DNA of 64,000 nt from Pedobacter sp. Leaf170 (GTDB lineage: Bacteria > Bacteroidota > Bacteroidia > Sphingobacteriales > Sphingobacteriaceae): positions 434,001 through 498,000 of the forward strand of contig NZ_CAKLBP010000002.1 of NCBI RefSeq assembly GCF_920984665.1. The letters run 5' to 3'. Made by a program: the position numbers and the translations under genes. This document shows positions 9,447 to 19,929 of the stretch, piece after piece; the stretch's first letter is position 1, and each line of letters begins with the position of its first letter. Below the pieces are notes generated by a model. The model saw only the letters and a program-made list of their open reading frames with translations, had not been told where the DNA came from and made no database searches.

Positions 9447-10743
9447 TGAACGTATTAGATTTTTTGATTGCGTACTCGTACATAATTAGTGCGCAGCCAT
9501 CTATAAGCACGGTATAAAGCCCAAACCAATTATGCAGGCCATTTGTAACCAATGTCCATGATGTTATTGCAGAGATGACCAACAACACAATCGCTATCCT
9601 GAATATGGCCAAAGTATTATTCTTTAGCAAAAGATCCAATACATTAAGCACATTAAGTGCCGCCAAAAACGGAACAAAAGCCATCAGTCTTAAAAAATTA
9701 ATGGCATCCTGGTTATGCGCTCCAGATAGAAGGTGAACAATAAAGCCTGGCATAATAAATAAGGTTAGCGATAGTAGCAAAAACATTGCAGCTATCAGCT
9801 TGCTCATCTTGCCTTTATAAATTTTCCAGGCGTCGGTGCTTTCTGCAAAAATTTGGGCTGCTTTAGGGTAAATTGCATTTGAAACAGAAATAATTAATAT
9901 TCTTGATGAACTTATCACCTTATCACATAGTGAATATGCGCCCAACCACAACGGCGTACCCCATTTGGCTAAGGCAAAAACCATCAGCGATTGCTGTAAG
10001 TGAACAGATATATTATTAATGGTTAGAAAAAAATTGTCTTTTGTGATTTTTAAAATACCACTTTTATCAGGTAGTTGAAAGTTAAGTCGGTAATTTTTTA
10101 TTAAAAACAACAGCAGAATAGCATAAGTGGCAGTGCTTGCTAATCCAATAATAAAATTTACCCATTCGGAGTCTTCTGCGCCTCTTATAAAGATAATCAC
10201 CCCTAAAATAATGAACACTTTAGAGATTAAATTTGCAATGTTATAAATTTTTAATTTTTCGGCACCTAAGAAAAAGAATAGCGGATTTAGCACTTCGGCC
10301 AAAACTATCGGTGTGGATAGAATGATAAAAGAATAATACTTTATCCGGGCCCATTGCAATATAAAAAGGAGTAATAGATATCCAATAAAAATTAAGATTC
10401 TAATCCACATTGTATTGCTAAAAACTTTATTTAATTCTATTTTATTTTTGGCGTAAGTGGCTACATCTCTAACACCGGATTGGTTTGTGCCATAATTGAT
10501 AATTATAGAAGACAGGCCTGAAAAAGTATTGGCTAACATCACCATACCAAAGTTTTCAATACCTACAATTCTGGTAATAATAGGGTAAATGAGCAGTATT
10601 AGTAAAGTGTTTGAGATCTGAATGCTGCTCAAATTCAAAAAATTGGAAACAATTTTAGTTTCTTTTAATCCACTAATAAAATTTGTTAGAACTTGCTTCA
10701 AAACTTTTGGAAGATGTTTTGCAAATTTATAATAAATAAACAT
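9439..10743 (-). CDS. Oligosaccharide flippase (Wzx-like)
   Basis: This 434-residue multi-pass membrane protein has the MATE/MVF-like N-terminus of polysaccharide flippases (FLNLSSIQISNTLLILLIYP, then RIVGIENFGMVMLANTF). About twelve to fourteen hydrophobic segments follow. It is the first gene of the leftward operon and is expected to flip the undecaprenyl-linked repeat unit to the periplasm for the Wzy-like polymerase two genes downstream. The 159-base region between it and the divergent initiating transferase gene probably holds both promoters. Confidence 0.87.
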   Translation of the reverse strand: MFIYYKFAKHLPKVLKQVLTNFISGLKETKIVSNFLNLSSIQISNTLLILLIYPIITRIVGIENFGMVMLANTFSGLSSIIINYGTNQSGVRDVATYAKNKIELNKVFSNTMWIRILIFIGYLLLLFILQWARIKYYSFIILSTPIVLAEVLNPLFFFLGAEKLKIYNIANLISKVFIILGVIIFIRGAEDSEWVNFIIGLASTATYAILLLFLIKNYRLNFQLPDKSGILKITKDNFFLTINNISVHLQQSLMVFALAKWGTPLWLGAYSLCDKVISSSRILIISVSNAIYPKAAQIFAESTDAWKIYKGKMSKLIAAMFLLLSLTLFIMPGFIVHLLSGAHNQDAINFLRLMAFVPFLAALNVLNVLDLLLKNNTLAIFRIAIVLLVISAITSWTLVTNGLHNWFGLYTVLIDGCALIMYEYAIKKSNTFNA

Positions 10744-10875
10744 AATATGCCCAATTATAATGGTTTTGCCTGATTATGATAATTTGGCTTGTTTTTTGAG
10801 GTAAGGCGATTAAATTATTGAAAGCAATTGCGATGATTTTATAACAAACAAATAATCTGTTTCTTAAACCAGGGC

Positions 10876-10883
10876 TATATTTG
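10876..10883 (+). promoter_or_regulatory. -7 box TATATTTG for the initiating glycosyltransferase
   Basis: TATATTTG matches TAnnTTTG perfectly and ends 19 bases before ATG 10903, inside the 159-base divergent region between the flippase and the initiating transferase. No clear -33 element was identified. Confidence 0.5.
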
Positions 10884-10902
10884 GCAAAATTTTACCTCAT
10901 AA

Positions 10903-12294
10903 ATGATTGAAAGTAATAGTACTTATTTTAAGACAATAAGTATCCTTATAGATCTTCTTCTTGTAAACCTTTCAGGATATCTGGGATATGTGCTTGCTTA
11001 TGGTACTTTTGGTATGTCGGATGGGAGAGGGATAAATTTTCTGCACATACTACTTATCAATTTCGTTTGGTTTAATGTAACTCAAATTACGCGTCTTTAT
11101 CAAGATATGTTTGTTAAAGATGCTATTCCAACCATAAAGCAAGCCTTATGGAGTTTACTTTTCTTCGGCGCCATTATATTTTGCCTCGTTGTTTTTTTAA
11201 GAGATTTTAGTGTTTCCAAACAATTACTTATTTACGCCGGTATTCTTTTCGGGCCGCTATTTATTGCAGGTAAAATTGTCTTTTTACTTTTAAGGCGATC
11301 GAGCAGGGCTAAACTTATTAATTATAAAAAGGTTGTTATTGTAGGTGCAGGGCCGTTAGGCTTAGATTTAAAAAACCATCTTGAAAAAAATACACACCTC
11401 GGTTATAAAGTTATTGGTTTTTTTGATGATGATCCTGCCAAGCTCAATCAAAATCATGTAATTGGTAAGGTTGATGAATGCATAAGTTATGTAAAGGGAA
11501 GTAATGTTAATGAAATATATTGCGCCCTTCCGGATAGAGCCTTATCAAAAATCGATACGCTAATGCGCCAGGCTGATAAAGCCATGATTCGTTTTAAATT
11601 GGTTCCTGATGTTAAGGATTACTTCAAAAAAAATGTGATGGTTCAGTTGTATGGTCATTTGCCGGTACTTAGCCCACGTACGGAGCCATTGGAAATTTTA
11701 AGCAATCAAGTGTTAAAGAGATTATTTGATGTTATTTTTTCGTTATTGATTGTTGTTTTTATTATGAGCTGGCTTGTGCCTTTGATGGCCATACTGATAA
11801 AGTTAGAATCAAAAGGACCGGTGTTTTTTAAGCAATTAAGATCTGGTAAAGACAACCAGTCTTTTTACTGTTTAAAGTTTAGAAGCATGCAGGTTAACGG
11901 CGAAGCTGATACCAAACAGGCCACCCCTCAAGATTCGAGGGTTACCAAAATAGGAGCTTTTATGCGTAGAAACAGTATCGATGAAATGCCTCAATTTTTT
12001 AATGTTTTATTTGGGGAAATGTCTGTAGTAGGGCCAAGGCCTCACATGTTGCAACATACCGCCGAGTACTCTAAAATGATTGATCAGTTTATGGTTCGCC
12101 ATTTTTTGCTTCCGGGTATTACAGGATGGGCTCAGGTGAATGGCTTTAGAGGAGAAACCCGCGAAGACGGCTCTATGGAAGAACGTGTTAAAGCGGACAT
12201 CTGGTATCTCGAAAACTGGTCGCTTTTTCTTGATTTGAAAATTACTTTCTTAACCATTTGGCAGGTTATAGTTGGGCATAAAAAGGCTAATTAA
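10903..12294 (+). CDS. Undecaprenyl-phosphate glucose phosphotransferase (WcaJ/WbaP-type initiating enzyme)
   Basis: This 463-residue polyprenol-phosphate hexose-1-phosphate transferase is expected to start polysaccharide synthesis by loading the first sugar phosphate onto undecaprenyl phosphate at the inner membrane. It has four N-terminal membrane helices, a CoA-binding-like Rossmann module (KKVVIVGAGPLGLDLKNHLE near 142), and a C-terminal bacterial sugar transferase domain from about residue 273 (LKRLFDVIFSLLIV). The catalytic signatures KFRSM, RRNSIDEMPQFFNVL, GPRPH and LPGITGWAQVNGFRGET are intact. It is divergent from the rest of the cluster, so initiation may be regulated separately from repeat-unit assembly. 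Confidence 0.93.
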   Translation: MIESNSTYFKTISILIDLLLVNLSGYLGYVLAYGTFGMSDGRGINFLHILLINFVWFNVTQITRLYQDMFVKDAIPTIKQALWSLLFFGAIIFCLVVFLRDFSVSKQLLIYAGILFGPLFIAGKIVFLLLRRSSRAKLINYKKVVIVGAGPLGLDLKNHLEKNTHLGYKVIGFFDDDPAKLNQNHVIGKVDECISYVKGSNVNEIYCALPDRALSKIDTLMRQADKAMIRFKLVPDVKDYFKKNVMVQLYGHLPVLSPRTEPLEILSNQVLKRLFDVIFSLLIVVFIMSWLVPLMAILIKLESKGPVFFKQLRSGKDNQSFYCLKFRSMQVNGEADTKQATPQDSRVTKIGAFMRRNSIDEMPQFFNVLFGEMSVVGPRPHMLQHTAEYSKMIDQFMVRHFLLPGITGWAQVNGFRGETREDGSMEERVKADIWYLENWSLFLDLKITFLTIWQVIVGHKKAN

Positions 12295-12377
12295 AGCCTG
12301 CTATATTTCTAAAAATAAGCCTTGAACTTTAAAAACAAATTAATTTTACGTCCTTTGCGTAAATTTTATTAAAAATA

Positions 12378-13991
12378 ATGTTGATGAAAAAACTTATACT
12401 ATTCGTAATAATATGCCTTGGAGTAGGCAAATTAAATGCACAGTCACTTTACCAACCATACTCATTCCAGTTCTATCAGAAACTAAATCGCGAAGTTTAT
12501 AATCCCGAAACTCGTTTCCATACCAGCTTAAAGCCATTTTTTATTGATGATAGTTTATTGGTTGAACATGGTAAACAGTTACTAAGCGTTGGGGTTGATT
12601 CGACAAGACACTCGTGGGTTGCTAGAAAGTTATTTAACGAACATCTAATTGATATACAAAAAGATGAATATACATTTTATGCAGATTTCCTCCCTGATTT
12701 CCAAATTGGCAAAGACTTCTCCGGAAAACAAAATACCTGGTTAAACACTCGTGGTTATCAAATTGGCGGTACAATTGGTAAAAAATTCTCTTTTTACACC
12801 AGCGGTTTCGAAAACCAGGGCAGGTTTGCAAAATATTATACTGATTATGCCAGAAGTATAAATGTTGTGCCAGGCCAATCTTACAACAGGGATTACGGCT
12901 CAAATGCTGGTAAAATGTCCTTAGATTGGTCATATGTTACCGCATTGATTTCATATACACAATCAAAGTATTTAAATGTAACTGCTGGTTACGATAAAAA
13001 CTTTGTAGGCGATGGTTATCGTTCGATGCTTTTATCGGACGTATCTTCACCATATCCATTCTTAAAACTTACGGGAAACCTAGGAAGCGTTCAGTACACA
13101 GCAATTTGGGCGGCCTTACAAGATCCTAATGTAAGGAAGTTATCTTATGAGGCTGGAAACCGTAAAAAGGGTGGCGTTTTTCATTATTTAGATTGGAACG
13201 TTACCAATAGATTGTCAATAGGTTTCTTTGATTCTATTATTTGGGGCCAAACCGATGAGTTGGGCAATGAGAGAGGTTTTGACTGGGGTTATGCAAATCC
13301 AATTATCTTTTTGCGCCCGGTAGAGGCTTCAAGTGGTTCGCCGGATAATTCAATGATTGGATTAACCGGAAAGTATAAATTGTCAAAAGAACTAGTGGCT
13401 TACGGTCAGTTTTCATTAGACGAATTTGAAGCCAGCAATTTCTTCTCGAGCAATGGAAGCCCTCGTAATAAATATTCTTGGCAATTGGGTATAAGAGGTG
13501 GTGATTTGTTTAAAGTTGAAAACTTAAATTACTTGTTGGAGTACAATACCTCTAAACCTTATACTTACACTGGTCGCACGCAAATTGTTGCATACACAGC
13601 ATATTCAGAGCCTTTGGCACATCGTTTAGGTACAAACTTTAGAGAAGTAATCGGTTTGGCTAATTACTCATGGAAAAGATTCGATTTTACCGGTCAGCTT
13701 ATGTATGCTAAATATGGTTTATCCTTAAACGGACAAGATTATGGTAAAGATTTGAGTATTCCATATTCTGAAGCCATCAGACAAACGGGTAATTTTACGA
13801 CTCAAGGATTAAGAACCGATTTATATTATGCCGAAGGTAGAGTTGCTTATATCATCAATCCTAAATATAACTTACGTTTTGAGTTAGGTGGTATTTATAG
13901 AAAGGAAACCAATAATTTAGGTTCAAATAATACCGGTATGCTTACCATTGGTTTAAGAAGCTCATTCAGAAATCTTTATACAGATTTTTAG
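12378..13991 (+). CDS. Outer-membrane beta-barrel protein, RemB/Wzi-like
   Basis: This 537-residue protein has a Sec signal peptide (LILFVIICLGVGKLNAQ) and then alternating beta-strand-like segments to the last residues, ending LRSSFRNLYTDF, as expected for an outer-membrane barrel. The early motif RFHTSLKPFFIDD resembles proteins annotated as gliding-motility protein RemB or Wzi-like capsule-assembly proteins in Bacteroidota. I recognise the family only in outline. The location next to the initiating transferase supports a role in capsule attachment or surface organisation. The start could be the first ATG (12378) or the MKK two codons later. Confidence 0.6.
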   Translation: MLMKKLILFVIICLGVGKLNAQSLYQPYSFQFYQKLNREVYNPETRFHTSLKPFFIDDSLLVEHGKQLLSVGVDSTRHSWVARKLFNEHLIDIQKDEYTFYADFLPDFQIGKDFSGKQNTWLNTRGYQIGGTIGKKFSFYTSGFENQGRFAKYYTDYARSINVVPGQSYNRDYGSNAGKMSLDWSYVTALISYTQSKYLNVTAGYDKNFVGDGYRSMLLSDVSSPYPFLKLTGNLGSVQYTAIWAALQDPNVRKLSYEAGNRKKGGVFHYLDWNVTNRLSIGFFDSIIWGQTDELGNERGFDWGYANPIIFLRPVEASSGSPDNSMIGLTGKYKLSKELVAYGQFSLDEFEASNFFSSNGSPRNKYSWQLGIRGGDLFKVENLNYLLEYNTSKPYTYTGRTQIVAYTAYSEPLAHRLGTNFREVIGLANYSWKRFDFTGQLMYAKYGLSLNGQDYGKDLSIPYSEAIRQTGNFTTQGLRTDLYYAEGRVAYIINPKYNLRFELGGIYRKETNNLGSNNTGMLTIGLRSSFRNLYTDF

Positions 13992-14010
13992 AATACTAAA
14001 CGTTACAAAA

Positions 14011-14046
14011 GAGCCCCATCAAATTAAATTTGATGGGGCTCTTTTT
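14011..14046. terminator. Bidirectional intrinsic terminator between the RemB/Wzi-like gene and dxs
   Basis: A perfect 15-bp inverted repeat (GAGCCCCATCAAATT and its complement) is separated by a single A and flanked by T-runs on the right and A-runs on the left. It lies between two convergent genes and would terminate transcription from both sides. Confidence 0.92.
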
Positions 14047-14066
14047 GTTTATATTGAAAATAAATT

Positions 14067-15995
14067 TTAGCCAACCATCGTATCGGTTATTCTTTTTTCG
14101 CTAACGCTTTTTACCGTTTTAATAATTGATGCTTTATCGTAACCACATTCTGCCCAAAGTTCTGGTTGTTCTCCGTGTTCAATAAATTCATCAGGAATAC
14201 CTAATCGGATAACTCTAGCGCTATATTGATTATCAGCCATAAATTCTAAAATAGCCGAGCCTACGCCACCTTGTAAAGAACCATCTTCGATGGTGATAAC
14301 ATGTTTATATTTAGCAAAAACCTCGTGAAGCATTTCCTCATCCAAAGGCTTAACAAATCGTAAATCGTAATGTGCAGGATAATAACCTTCACTGTTTAGT
14401 TCGGTACAAGCCTCAACAGCAAAATTGCCTACATGGCCAATCGTTAAAAGTGCAACATCTTCCCCATCACAAATTTTTCTACCTTTACCAATTTCTAATG
14501 CTTTAAATGGTCGTTTCCAATCAGGCATTACACCATTTCCACGGGGATAACGAATTACGAAAGGTCCGGCATTTTCTTGTTGTGCCGTAAACATTAGGTT
14601 GCGCAATTCTTCTTCATTCATTGGCGATGATATGACCAGATTTGGTATACAACGCATAAATGAAATATCGTAGGCACCGTGGTGTGTTGCACCATCAGCG
14701 CCAGCTAAACCCGCTCTATCTAAACAAAAAATAACATTAAGCTTTTGGATGGCAACATCATGTATTACCTGATCATAAGCCCTTTGCATAAAGCTCGAAT
14801 AAATATTGCAAAAAGGTACTAAACCTTGTGCAGCCAAACCTGCCGAAAAAGTAACGGCATGCTGTTCTGCAATCCCGACATCAAAAGCTCTTGTTGGCAT
14901 TGCTTTCATCATAATGTTTAATGATGAGCCTGAAGGCATTGCAGGTGTTATCCCAACAATTTTATCATTTGCTTCAGCCAATTCTACCATTGTATGCCCG
15001 AAAACATCCTGATATTTTGGTGGCTGAGGCTTATCCGGGATGCTCCTTTTTATTTCTCCCGTAATTTTATCAAAAAGGCCTGGTGCGTGCCATTTAGTCT
15101 GGTCTTTTTCTGCTAAAGCAAAACCTTTACCTTTTACAGTAACGCAATGCAGTAATTTCGGACCCGGAATTTCTTTTAAATCTTTGATAATCGCTGCTAA
15201 ACGCTTTACATCATGTCCATCAACCGGACCAAAATATCTAAAGTTCAGTGCTTCAAATAGGTTGCTTTGCTTAAGTAAAGTGCCTTTTATGCTTTTCTCA
15301 ATCTTTTTAACATACTTATGTGCATTCGGGCCAAGTTTTGATAAACCTGTGAGCACGTGTGATATATCGTCGCGAAAGCGATTATAAGATTTTGATGTTG
15401 TTATACTTGTTAAATATTCTTTTAACGCACCAACATTCGGATCGATAGACATGCAGTTATCATTCAAAATAACTAAAACATTACTATTCTCAATACCAGC
15501 GTGGTTTAAACCTTCAAAAGCCAAACCTGCAGTCATGGCGCCATCACCAATAACGGCTACATGCTGTCTATCGGCTTCGCCTCTAATTTGAGAAGCTACA
15601 GCCATGCCTAATGCAGCAGATATAGATGTTGACGAGTGACCAACACCAAAGGTGTCATATTCACTTTCGCTAATTTTAGGGAACCCGCTAATTCCTTTAT
15701 AGATACGGTTTGTATGAAATAAATCGCGTCTTCCTGTTAAGATTTTATGTCCATAAGCCTGATGACCAACGTCCCATACCAACTTATCGTAAGGCGTATT
15801 TAAAGCATAGTGTAATGCAACAGTTAATTCGACAACACCAAGGCTGGCGCCGAAATGGCCACCATTCACACTCACAACATCAATAATGTATTGACGTAAT
15901 TCCTGGCTTATTTGCTCTAAGTCAGCTTCGCTAAACTGCTTTAAATCTGCAGGATAGTTAATTTTAGATAATAGGGGGCCAGCTTTTACTTGCAT
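14067..15995 (-). CDS. dxs: 1-deoxy-D-xylulose-5-phosphate synthase
   Basis: This enzyme condenses pyruvate with glyceraldehyde 3-phosphate in the first step of the MEP isoprenoid pathway, feeding undecaprenyl phosphate and menaquinone synthesis. It is 642 residues against about 620 in E. coli. Visible motifs are [32 protein letters not shown], the thiamine-diphosphate motif [18 protein letters not shown]...NDN, and the C-terminal transketolase region [17 protein letters not shown] and [14 protein letters not shown]. It stands alone, convergent with the RemB/Wzi-like gene and divergent from scpA. No co-transcribed pathway gene is adjacent. Confidence 0.97.
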   Translation of the reverse strand: MQVKAGPLLSKINYPADLKQFSEADLEQISQELRQYIIDVVSVNGGHFGASLGVVELTVALHYALNTPYDKLVWDVGHQAYGHKILTGRRDLFHTNRIYKGISGFPKISESEYDTFGVGHSSTSISAALGMAVASQIRGEADRQHVAVIGDGAMTAGLAFEGLNHAGIENSNVLVILNDNCMSIDPNVGALKEYLTSITTSKSYNRFRDDISHVLTGLSKLGPNAHKYVKKIEKSIKGTLLKQSNLFEALNFRYFGPVDGHDVKRLAAIIKDLKEIPGPKLLHCVTVKGKGFALAEKDQTKWHAPGLFDKITGEIKRSIPDKPQPPKYQDVFGHTMVELAEANDKIVGITPAMPSGSSLNIMMKAMPTRAFDVGIAEQHAVTFSAGLAAQGLVPFCNIYSSFMQRAYDQVIHDVAIQKLNVIFCLDRAGLAGADGATHHGAYDISFMRCIPNLVISSPMNEEELRNLMFTAQQENAGPFVIRYPRGNGVMPDWKRPFKALEIGKGRKICDGEDVALLTIGHVGNFAVEACTELNSEGYYPAHYDLRFVKPLDEEMLHEVFAKYKHVITIEDGSLQGGVGSAILEFMADNQYSARVIRLGIPDEFIEHGEQPELWAECGYDKASIIKTVKSVSEKRITDTMVG

Positions 15996-16188
15996 TTAAT
16001 ATTTTGGGTAAAAAACAAGATACAAAGAAAGTGAATTTTGTGCTAATATTTTAGAAAAAAAAAGCGCAATACACACACAGGTTGTTTATATGTAAAAAAG
16101 TTAAAATTGAATACGTAAAGGGTTGATTTTGATAATTTAACATTCTGCATTAAATACTGATTTGATATTTTATTATGTTTGTTTGAGG

Positions 16189-16932
16189 ATGCATGCAGAA
16201 AATTTTGAAATAAAGCTACCGGTATTCGAAGGTCCCTTCGATTTATTGCTGTTTTTTATAGAACGTGATGAACTTAATATTCAGGATATCGAAATTGCTA
16301 AAATTACAAACGATTTCCTTGCTTACATACATCAGTTATTGGCTTTAAATGTAGAGCTTGCCAGCGAATTTATTCTGGTTGCGGCAACTTTAATGCGCAT
16401 AAAATCTAAAATGCTTCTTCCCCGTATTGAAGTTGATGATGTGGGTAATGAAGTTAATCCTGAGCAGGATTTAATTGCCCGGCTAATTGCTTACAAACAA
16501 TTTAAATCAGTTTCTGAAGAATTAAAACGCTTTGAAGATTTAAGGATGCAACAAGAGCGAAGAGGAAATATTGAATATGATTTATCTATAGCCGCAGAAT
16601 CTTCAGCCCATCAGGATGAACTACTTTCGCTGGATTTATATAAACTTTTGATGGTTTATCATCGTAGCATGCAAAAGTACGACTTGCGGAGCCAGGAGGT
16701 AAAGCATACGGTGATTCAGTATCCATATACTATTGAGCATCAAAAGCATTTCATTGCCAATCTTTTAGACATCAATAAACAGATTGATTTTGCGATGGTG
16801 CTCAAAAACTCGGAAAACAAGGTTCACTTTGTTTATAATTTTCTTGCCATTTTAGAAATGTTGCAACAACAAATCATTGAAATAAACATAGGCAACGGCT
16901 TTAATAATTTTAATGTAAAAGCAATGGCTTAA
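16189..16932 (+). CDS. scpA: Segregation and condensation protein A
   Basis: ScpA is the kleisin subunit of the bacterial SMC-ScpAB condensin, bridging SMC heads during chromosome segregation. The protein starts MHAENFEIKLPVFEGPFDLL, and the EGPFDLLLFFIERDELNIQD motif is the family signature. The winged-helix-like C-terminal part contains HFVYNFLAILEMLQQQIIEI. ATG 16189 gives 247 residues. A TTG at 16162 would add nine residues with no family support, so the ATG is preferred. It lies 193 bases from divergent dxs, and scpB is not in the window. Confidence 0.92.
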   Translation: MHAENFEIKLPVFEGPFDLLLFFIERDELNIQDIEIAKITNDFLAYIHQLLALNVELASEFILVAATLMRIKSKMLLPRIEVDDVGNEVNPEQDLIARLIAYKQFKSVSEELKRFEDLRMQQERRGNIEYDLSIAAESSAHQDELLSLDLYKLLMVYHRSMQKYDLRSQEVKHTVIQYPYTIEHQKHFIANLLDINKQIDFAMVLKNSENKVHFVYNFLAILEMLQQQIIEINIGNGFNNFNVKAMA

Positions 16933-16959
16933 TTGAGCCATATTTAACATGTAATTGCG

Positions 16960-16968
16960 TACTTTTGC
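16960..16968 (+). promoter_or_regulatory. -7 box TACTTTTGC for glyA
   Basis: TACTTTTGC matches TAnnTTTGC perfectly and lies 27 bases upstream of the glyA ATG, in the 63-base gap after scpA. It suggests that glyA has its own promoter. Confidence 0.6.
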
Positions 16969-16995
16969 CAAAAAAATAACAAACCTATTTTACGG

Positions 16996-18267
16996 ATGAA
17001 ACGTGATAACCAAATCTTTGAACTTATTGATAAGGAATTAAACCGCCAGGAGCACGGTTTAGAGCTTATTGCATCAGAAAACTTTGTAAGCAAGCAGGTT
17101 ATGGAAGCTGCAGGCTCGGTATTAACCAATAAATATGCTGAAGGCTTACCGGGAAAGCGCTATTATGGCGGTTGTCAGGTTGTTGATGTTGTTGAGCAAA
17201 TTGCTATTGATAGAGCCAAAGAATTATTTGGAGCGGCATGGGTTAACGTTCAGCCACATTCAGGTGCACAGGCTAACGCGGCGGTAATGCTTGCGGTTAT
17301 TCAACCTGGCGATAAAATTTTGGGTTTCGATTTATCGCATGGCGGTCACTTAACACATGGTTCTCCGGTAAATTTTTCTGGTAAGTTATATCAACCATTT
17401 TTTTATGGTGTTGATAAAGAAACCGGCTTAATCGATTATAAAAAACTCGAAGAGGTTGCGTTGGCGGAGAAGCCAAAATTAATTATTTGCGGTGCTTCTG
17501 CTTACTCACGTGAGTGGGATTATGCTTTCATACGTGCTGTAGCTGATAAAGTTGGCGCTTTGGTATTGGCAGATATATCACATCCGGCAGGTTTAATTGC
17601 TAAAGGTTTATTGGCAAATCCGCTTCCGCATTGCCATATTGTAACCACAACTACGCACAAAACTTTACGTGGCCCGCGTGGTGGTATGATTATGATGGGT
17701 AAAGATTTTGAAAACCCATGGGGATTAAAAACGCCAAAAGGTGAAACCCGTATGATGAGTAATTTGCTAGATATGGCTGTTTTTCCGGGTACTCAAGGTG
17801 GTCCATTAGAACATATTATTGCAGCAAAAGCAATTGCCTTTGGCGAAGCTTTAAGTGATGAGTATGGAACTTACATTAAACAGGTTGCTGCAAATGCACA
17901 GGCAATGGCTAAAGCTTTTGTTGCTAAAGGTTACGGAATTATTTCTGGTGGAACCGATAATCACTTGATGTTAATCGACTTAAGAAATAAAAACATTACC
18001 GGTAAACTTGCCGAGAATGCTTTAGAAAAAGCGGAAATTACGGTAAATAAGAACATGGTTCCTTTTGATGATAAATCGCCATTTGTTACCTCAGGTATTC
18101 GTGTAGGTACTGCTGCAATTACAACCCGTGGTTTAAAAGAAGCAGAGATGGAAAAAATTGTTGATTTAATCGATCAGGTTTTAACAAATCCTGAAGATGA
18201 AGCTAATTTAAATACAGTGAAAGCCGAAGTTATTAAATTGGTAAGTGCATTTCCACTTTACAAATAA
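16996..18267 (+). CDS. glyA: Serine hydroxymethyltransferase
   Basis: GlyA is a cytosolic PLP enzyme that interconverts serine plus tetrahydrofolate with glycine plus methylene-tetrahydrofolate. It is 423 residues, close to the usual 417-425. Diagnostic motifs include [49 protein letters not shown] and the PLP-lysine site [14 protein letters not shown], with the Schiff-base lysine at about K222. It has a promoter-like box just upstream and a strong terminator just downstream, so it is probably monocistronic. Confidence 0.98.
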   Translation: MKRDNQIFELIDKELNRQEHGLELIASENFVSKQVMEAAGSVLTNKYAEGLPGKRYYGGCQVVDVVEQIAIDRAKELFGAAWVNVQPHSGAQANAAVMLAVIQPGDKILGFDLSHGGHLTHGSPVNFSGKLYQPFFYGVDKETGLIDYKKLEEVALAEKPKLIICGASAYSREWDYAFIRAVADKVGALVLADISHPAGLIAKGLLANPLPHCHIVTTTTHKTLRGPRGGMIMMGKDFENPWGLKTPKGETRMMSNLLDMAVFPGTQGGPLEHIIAAKAIAFGEALSDEYGTYIKQVAANAQAMAKAFVAKGYGIISGGTDNHLMLIDLRNKNITGKLAENALEKAEITVNKNMVPFDDKSPFVTSGIRVGTAAITTRGLKEAEMEKIVDLIDQVLTNPEDEANLNTVKAEVIKLVSAFPLYK

Positions 18268-18292
18268 TACAAAACCTTTTAAGGTTTAAGCA

Positions 18293-18327
18293 AAAAGCGC
18301 TTTACATTATTTTGTAAGGCGCTTTTG
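18293..18327 (+). terminator. Intrinsic terminator of glyA
   Basis: A 14-bp stem with one G-T wobble (AAAAGCGCTTTACA paired with TGTAAGGCGCTTTT) is followed by a T-rich tail. It starts 26 bases after the glyA stop codon. Confidence 0.85.
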
Positions 18328-18542
18328 TTTTAAATAATTGCACTGAAAAAATCTTCCTGATTTAATCAATAGATATTATTTTGGTAAATCGTATTGATAA
18401 TCCTTTAATCTAAAAAATCCGGAGCTAAAAAAGTAAAGGGCCGATATTCTATAAAAGAAGTATCGACCCTTACCATCTAAATTAACGCTCTCGATAATAT
18501 AAACACAGTCGCAATAAATTTGTTTTCAGAGATATGAAAAAT

Positions 18543-19916
18543 TTATTTTTTTTCATAACAACCTAAAGATGAAGGGAAAATTCTTATTTCACCTTTCAAA
18601 TCTTTTGATAGATAAGTTGTGTAGAAGTTATCTGCTGATAGGTTTAAACCTTTTGATGCAGCCGGACTGCCAAAAGATAATTCAAAATTTTCTTTTGTTG
18701 CGGATGTAAACAATGGGTCGCTATTTGTAATGTTATTATTGCTTGGATACGGGTTACTGCTTTTTATTAAATTATTAAACAGGCTGATTTCACTCGTAGC
18801 ATTCGTCTTTTTTTGAATGTCTAATTCGTTATTTAAGCTGCCCCATATAATATTATTAGTGAGGTTTAATTGCAGCTTATTGTAAGAAGTTAACGATATG
18901 TAATCTGAGAAAGTTAGCGCTGCATTCTTTCTGGGGAAACGAGGATTAAAACCCGCAAATGTATTTTGTTTTAGGTTGTAATTGCCGCCTCCAACGGCAT
19001 AGATAATGTAGTTGCCGCAGTTGTACATTAAATTGTTAAAGGCCAATAATTCTGAGTGGTAACCAATATAAGCCGCAACCTGCATGTTTTTAATAATGGA
19101 ATTGACGACGATTAATTTGGGTTCTGACGTGTTAGATAGCGAATCTGATGAAATCCCCACAGATGCATTTTTCAGGATGGTATGATTTATTATGCTACTG
19201 CCAGAACGTTTTAAATAAATGCCTTTCCATTGTCCGGGTTCGTTAGCATAAATATCCTCTAATCTATCGCCAGAGAATATTATCGGTTCGGTTACAGAAC
19301 CACTTGCATATAATTTTCCATCAACGTTCATTACAGCATCTTTATGGAAATAAACTTTGGTGCCCGGTCTTATTTCTAAAATACCACTGCTACTTATGGT
19401 AATGGAACCATTAATAATGTAGGGTAAGTTTTTATTCCAGACTGTACTTCTATTAATTACTTCGTTATTTATAAAAACCGCATTTTGGCCGTAAGCAAGT
19501 AATTGAATGGCTTGTCGGTTTCCGTTTGACTGCAATATAATCGAATCCTGAATAAGGAAAGGGTTTGTTCTCGAATCGGGGTTTATGTTTACTTTAATAA
19601 AAATATTTAAAGAATCCTGACCATTAATTTTGAGGTTGGTTCTGCTACTGGTATTTTCGCCGTTAATATTTAGGCTAAAAGAAGAAGCATTACCACCTGC
19701 AAGTGCAATGTCTGAGATATTAATTGCTTCGCTATTTCTGTTTATTATTTTAACGGTTTTTGTAATTGAACCTATGGATGTAAATAGGGTGTCGAATAAT
19801 ATAGCATCGCTGGATAGCGCTAGTTTTGCATTCGGGTCAGTTGTAATGTGTTCATCTTTTCTGCAAGAAGAAATAAAAATTAAAAAGATTAAACTGTATA
19901 ATATAACCGAACGCAT
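18543..19916 (-). CDS. Lipoprotein with right-handed beta-helix fold, function unknown
   Basis: This 457-residue protein has a lipoprotein signal peptide with lipobox ISSC at about residue 18, so it is probably anchored in the outer membrane. An immunoglobulin-like region (about 30-130, containing GSITKTVKIINRNSEAINI) precedes short repeating strands such as GSITISSSGILEIRPGTKVYF and NHTILKNASVGI, characteristic of parallel beta-helix proteins. The C-terminal DPLFTSATKENFELSFGSPA matches the end of choice-of-anchor Q/beta-helix domains. The catalytic residues of pectate lyases are not evident. It begins 13 bases after comF, so the two are likely co-transcribed. Confidence 0.75.
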   Translation of the reverse strand: MRSVILYSLIFLIFISSCRKDEHITTDPNAKLALSSDAILFDTLFTSIGSITKTVKIINRNSEAINISDIALAGGNASSFSLNINGENTSSRTNLKINGQDSLNIFIKVNINPDSRTNPFLIQDSIILQSNGNRQAIQLLAYGQNAVFINNEVINRSTVWNKNLPYIINGSITISSSGILEIRPGTKVYFHKDAVMNVDGKLYASGSVTEPIIFSGDRLEDIYANEPGQWKGIYLKRSGSSIINHTILKNASVGISSDSLSNTSEPKLIVVNSIIKNMQVAAYIGYHSELLAFNNLMYNCGNYIIYAVGGGNYNLKQNTFAGFNPRFPRKNAALTFSDYISLTSYNKLQLNLTNNIIWGSLNNELDIQKKTNATSEISLFNNLIKSSNPYPSNNNITNSDPLFTSATKENFELSFGSPAASKGLNLSADNFYTTYLSKDLKGEIRIFPSSLGCYEKK

Positions 19917-19929
19917 AACTCAAATATAA

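Noticed and set aside
16162..16188. TTG start nine codons upstream for scpA
   Set aside because: The added residues IFYYVCLR are not part of the family, and the ATG at 16189 begins right at the conserved region.
18543..19916. Beta-helix lipoprotein as a pectate lyase or T9SS cargo
   Set aside because: No catalytic residues of polysaccharide lyases were seen, and the C-terminus lacks a recognisable T9SS sorting domain while the N-terminus has a lipobox.
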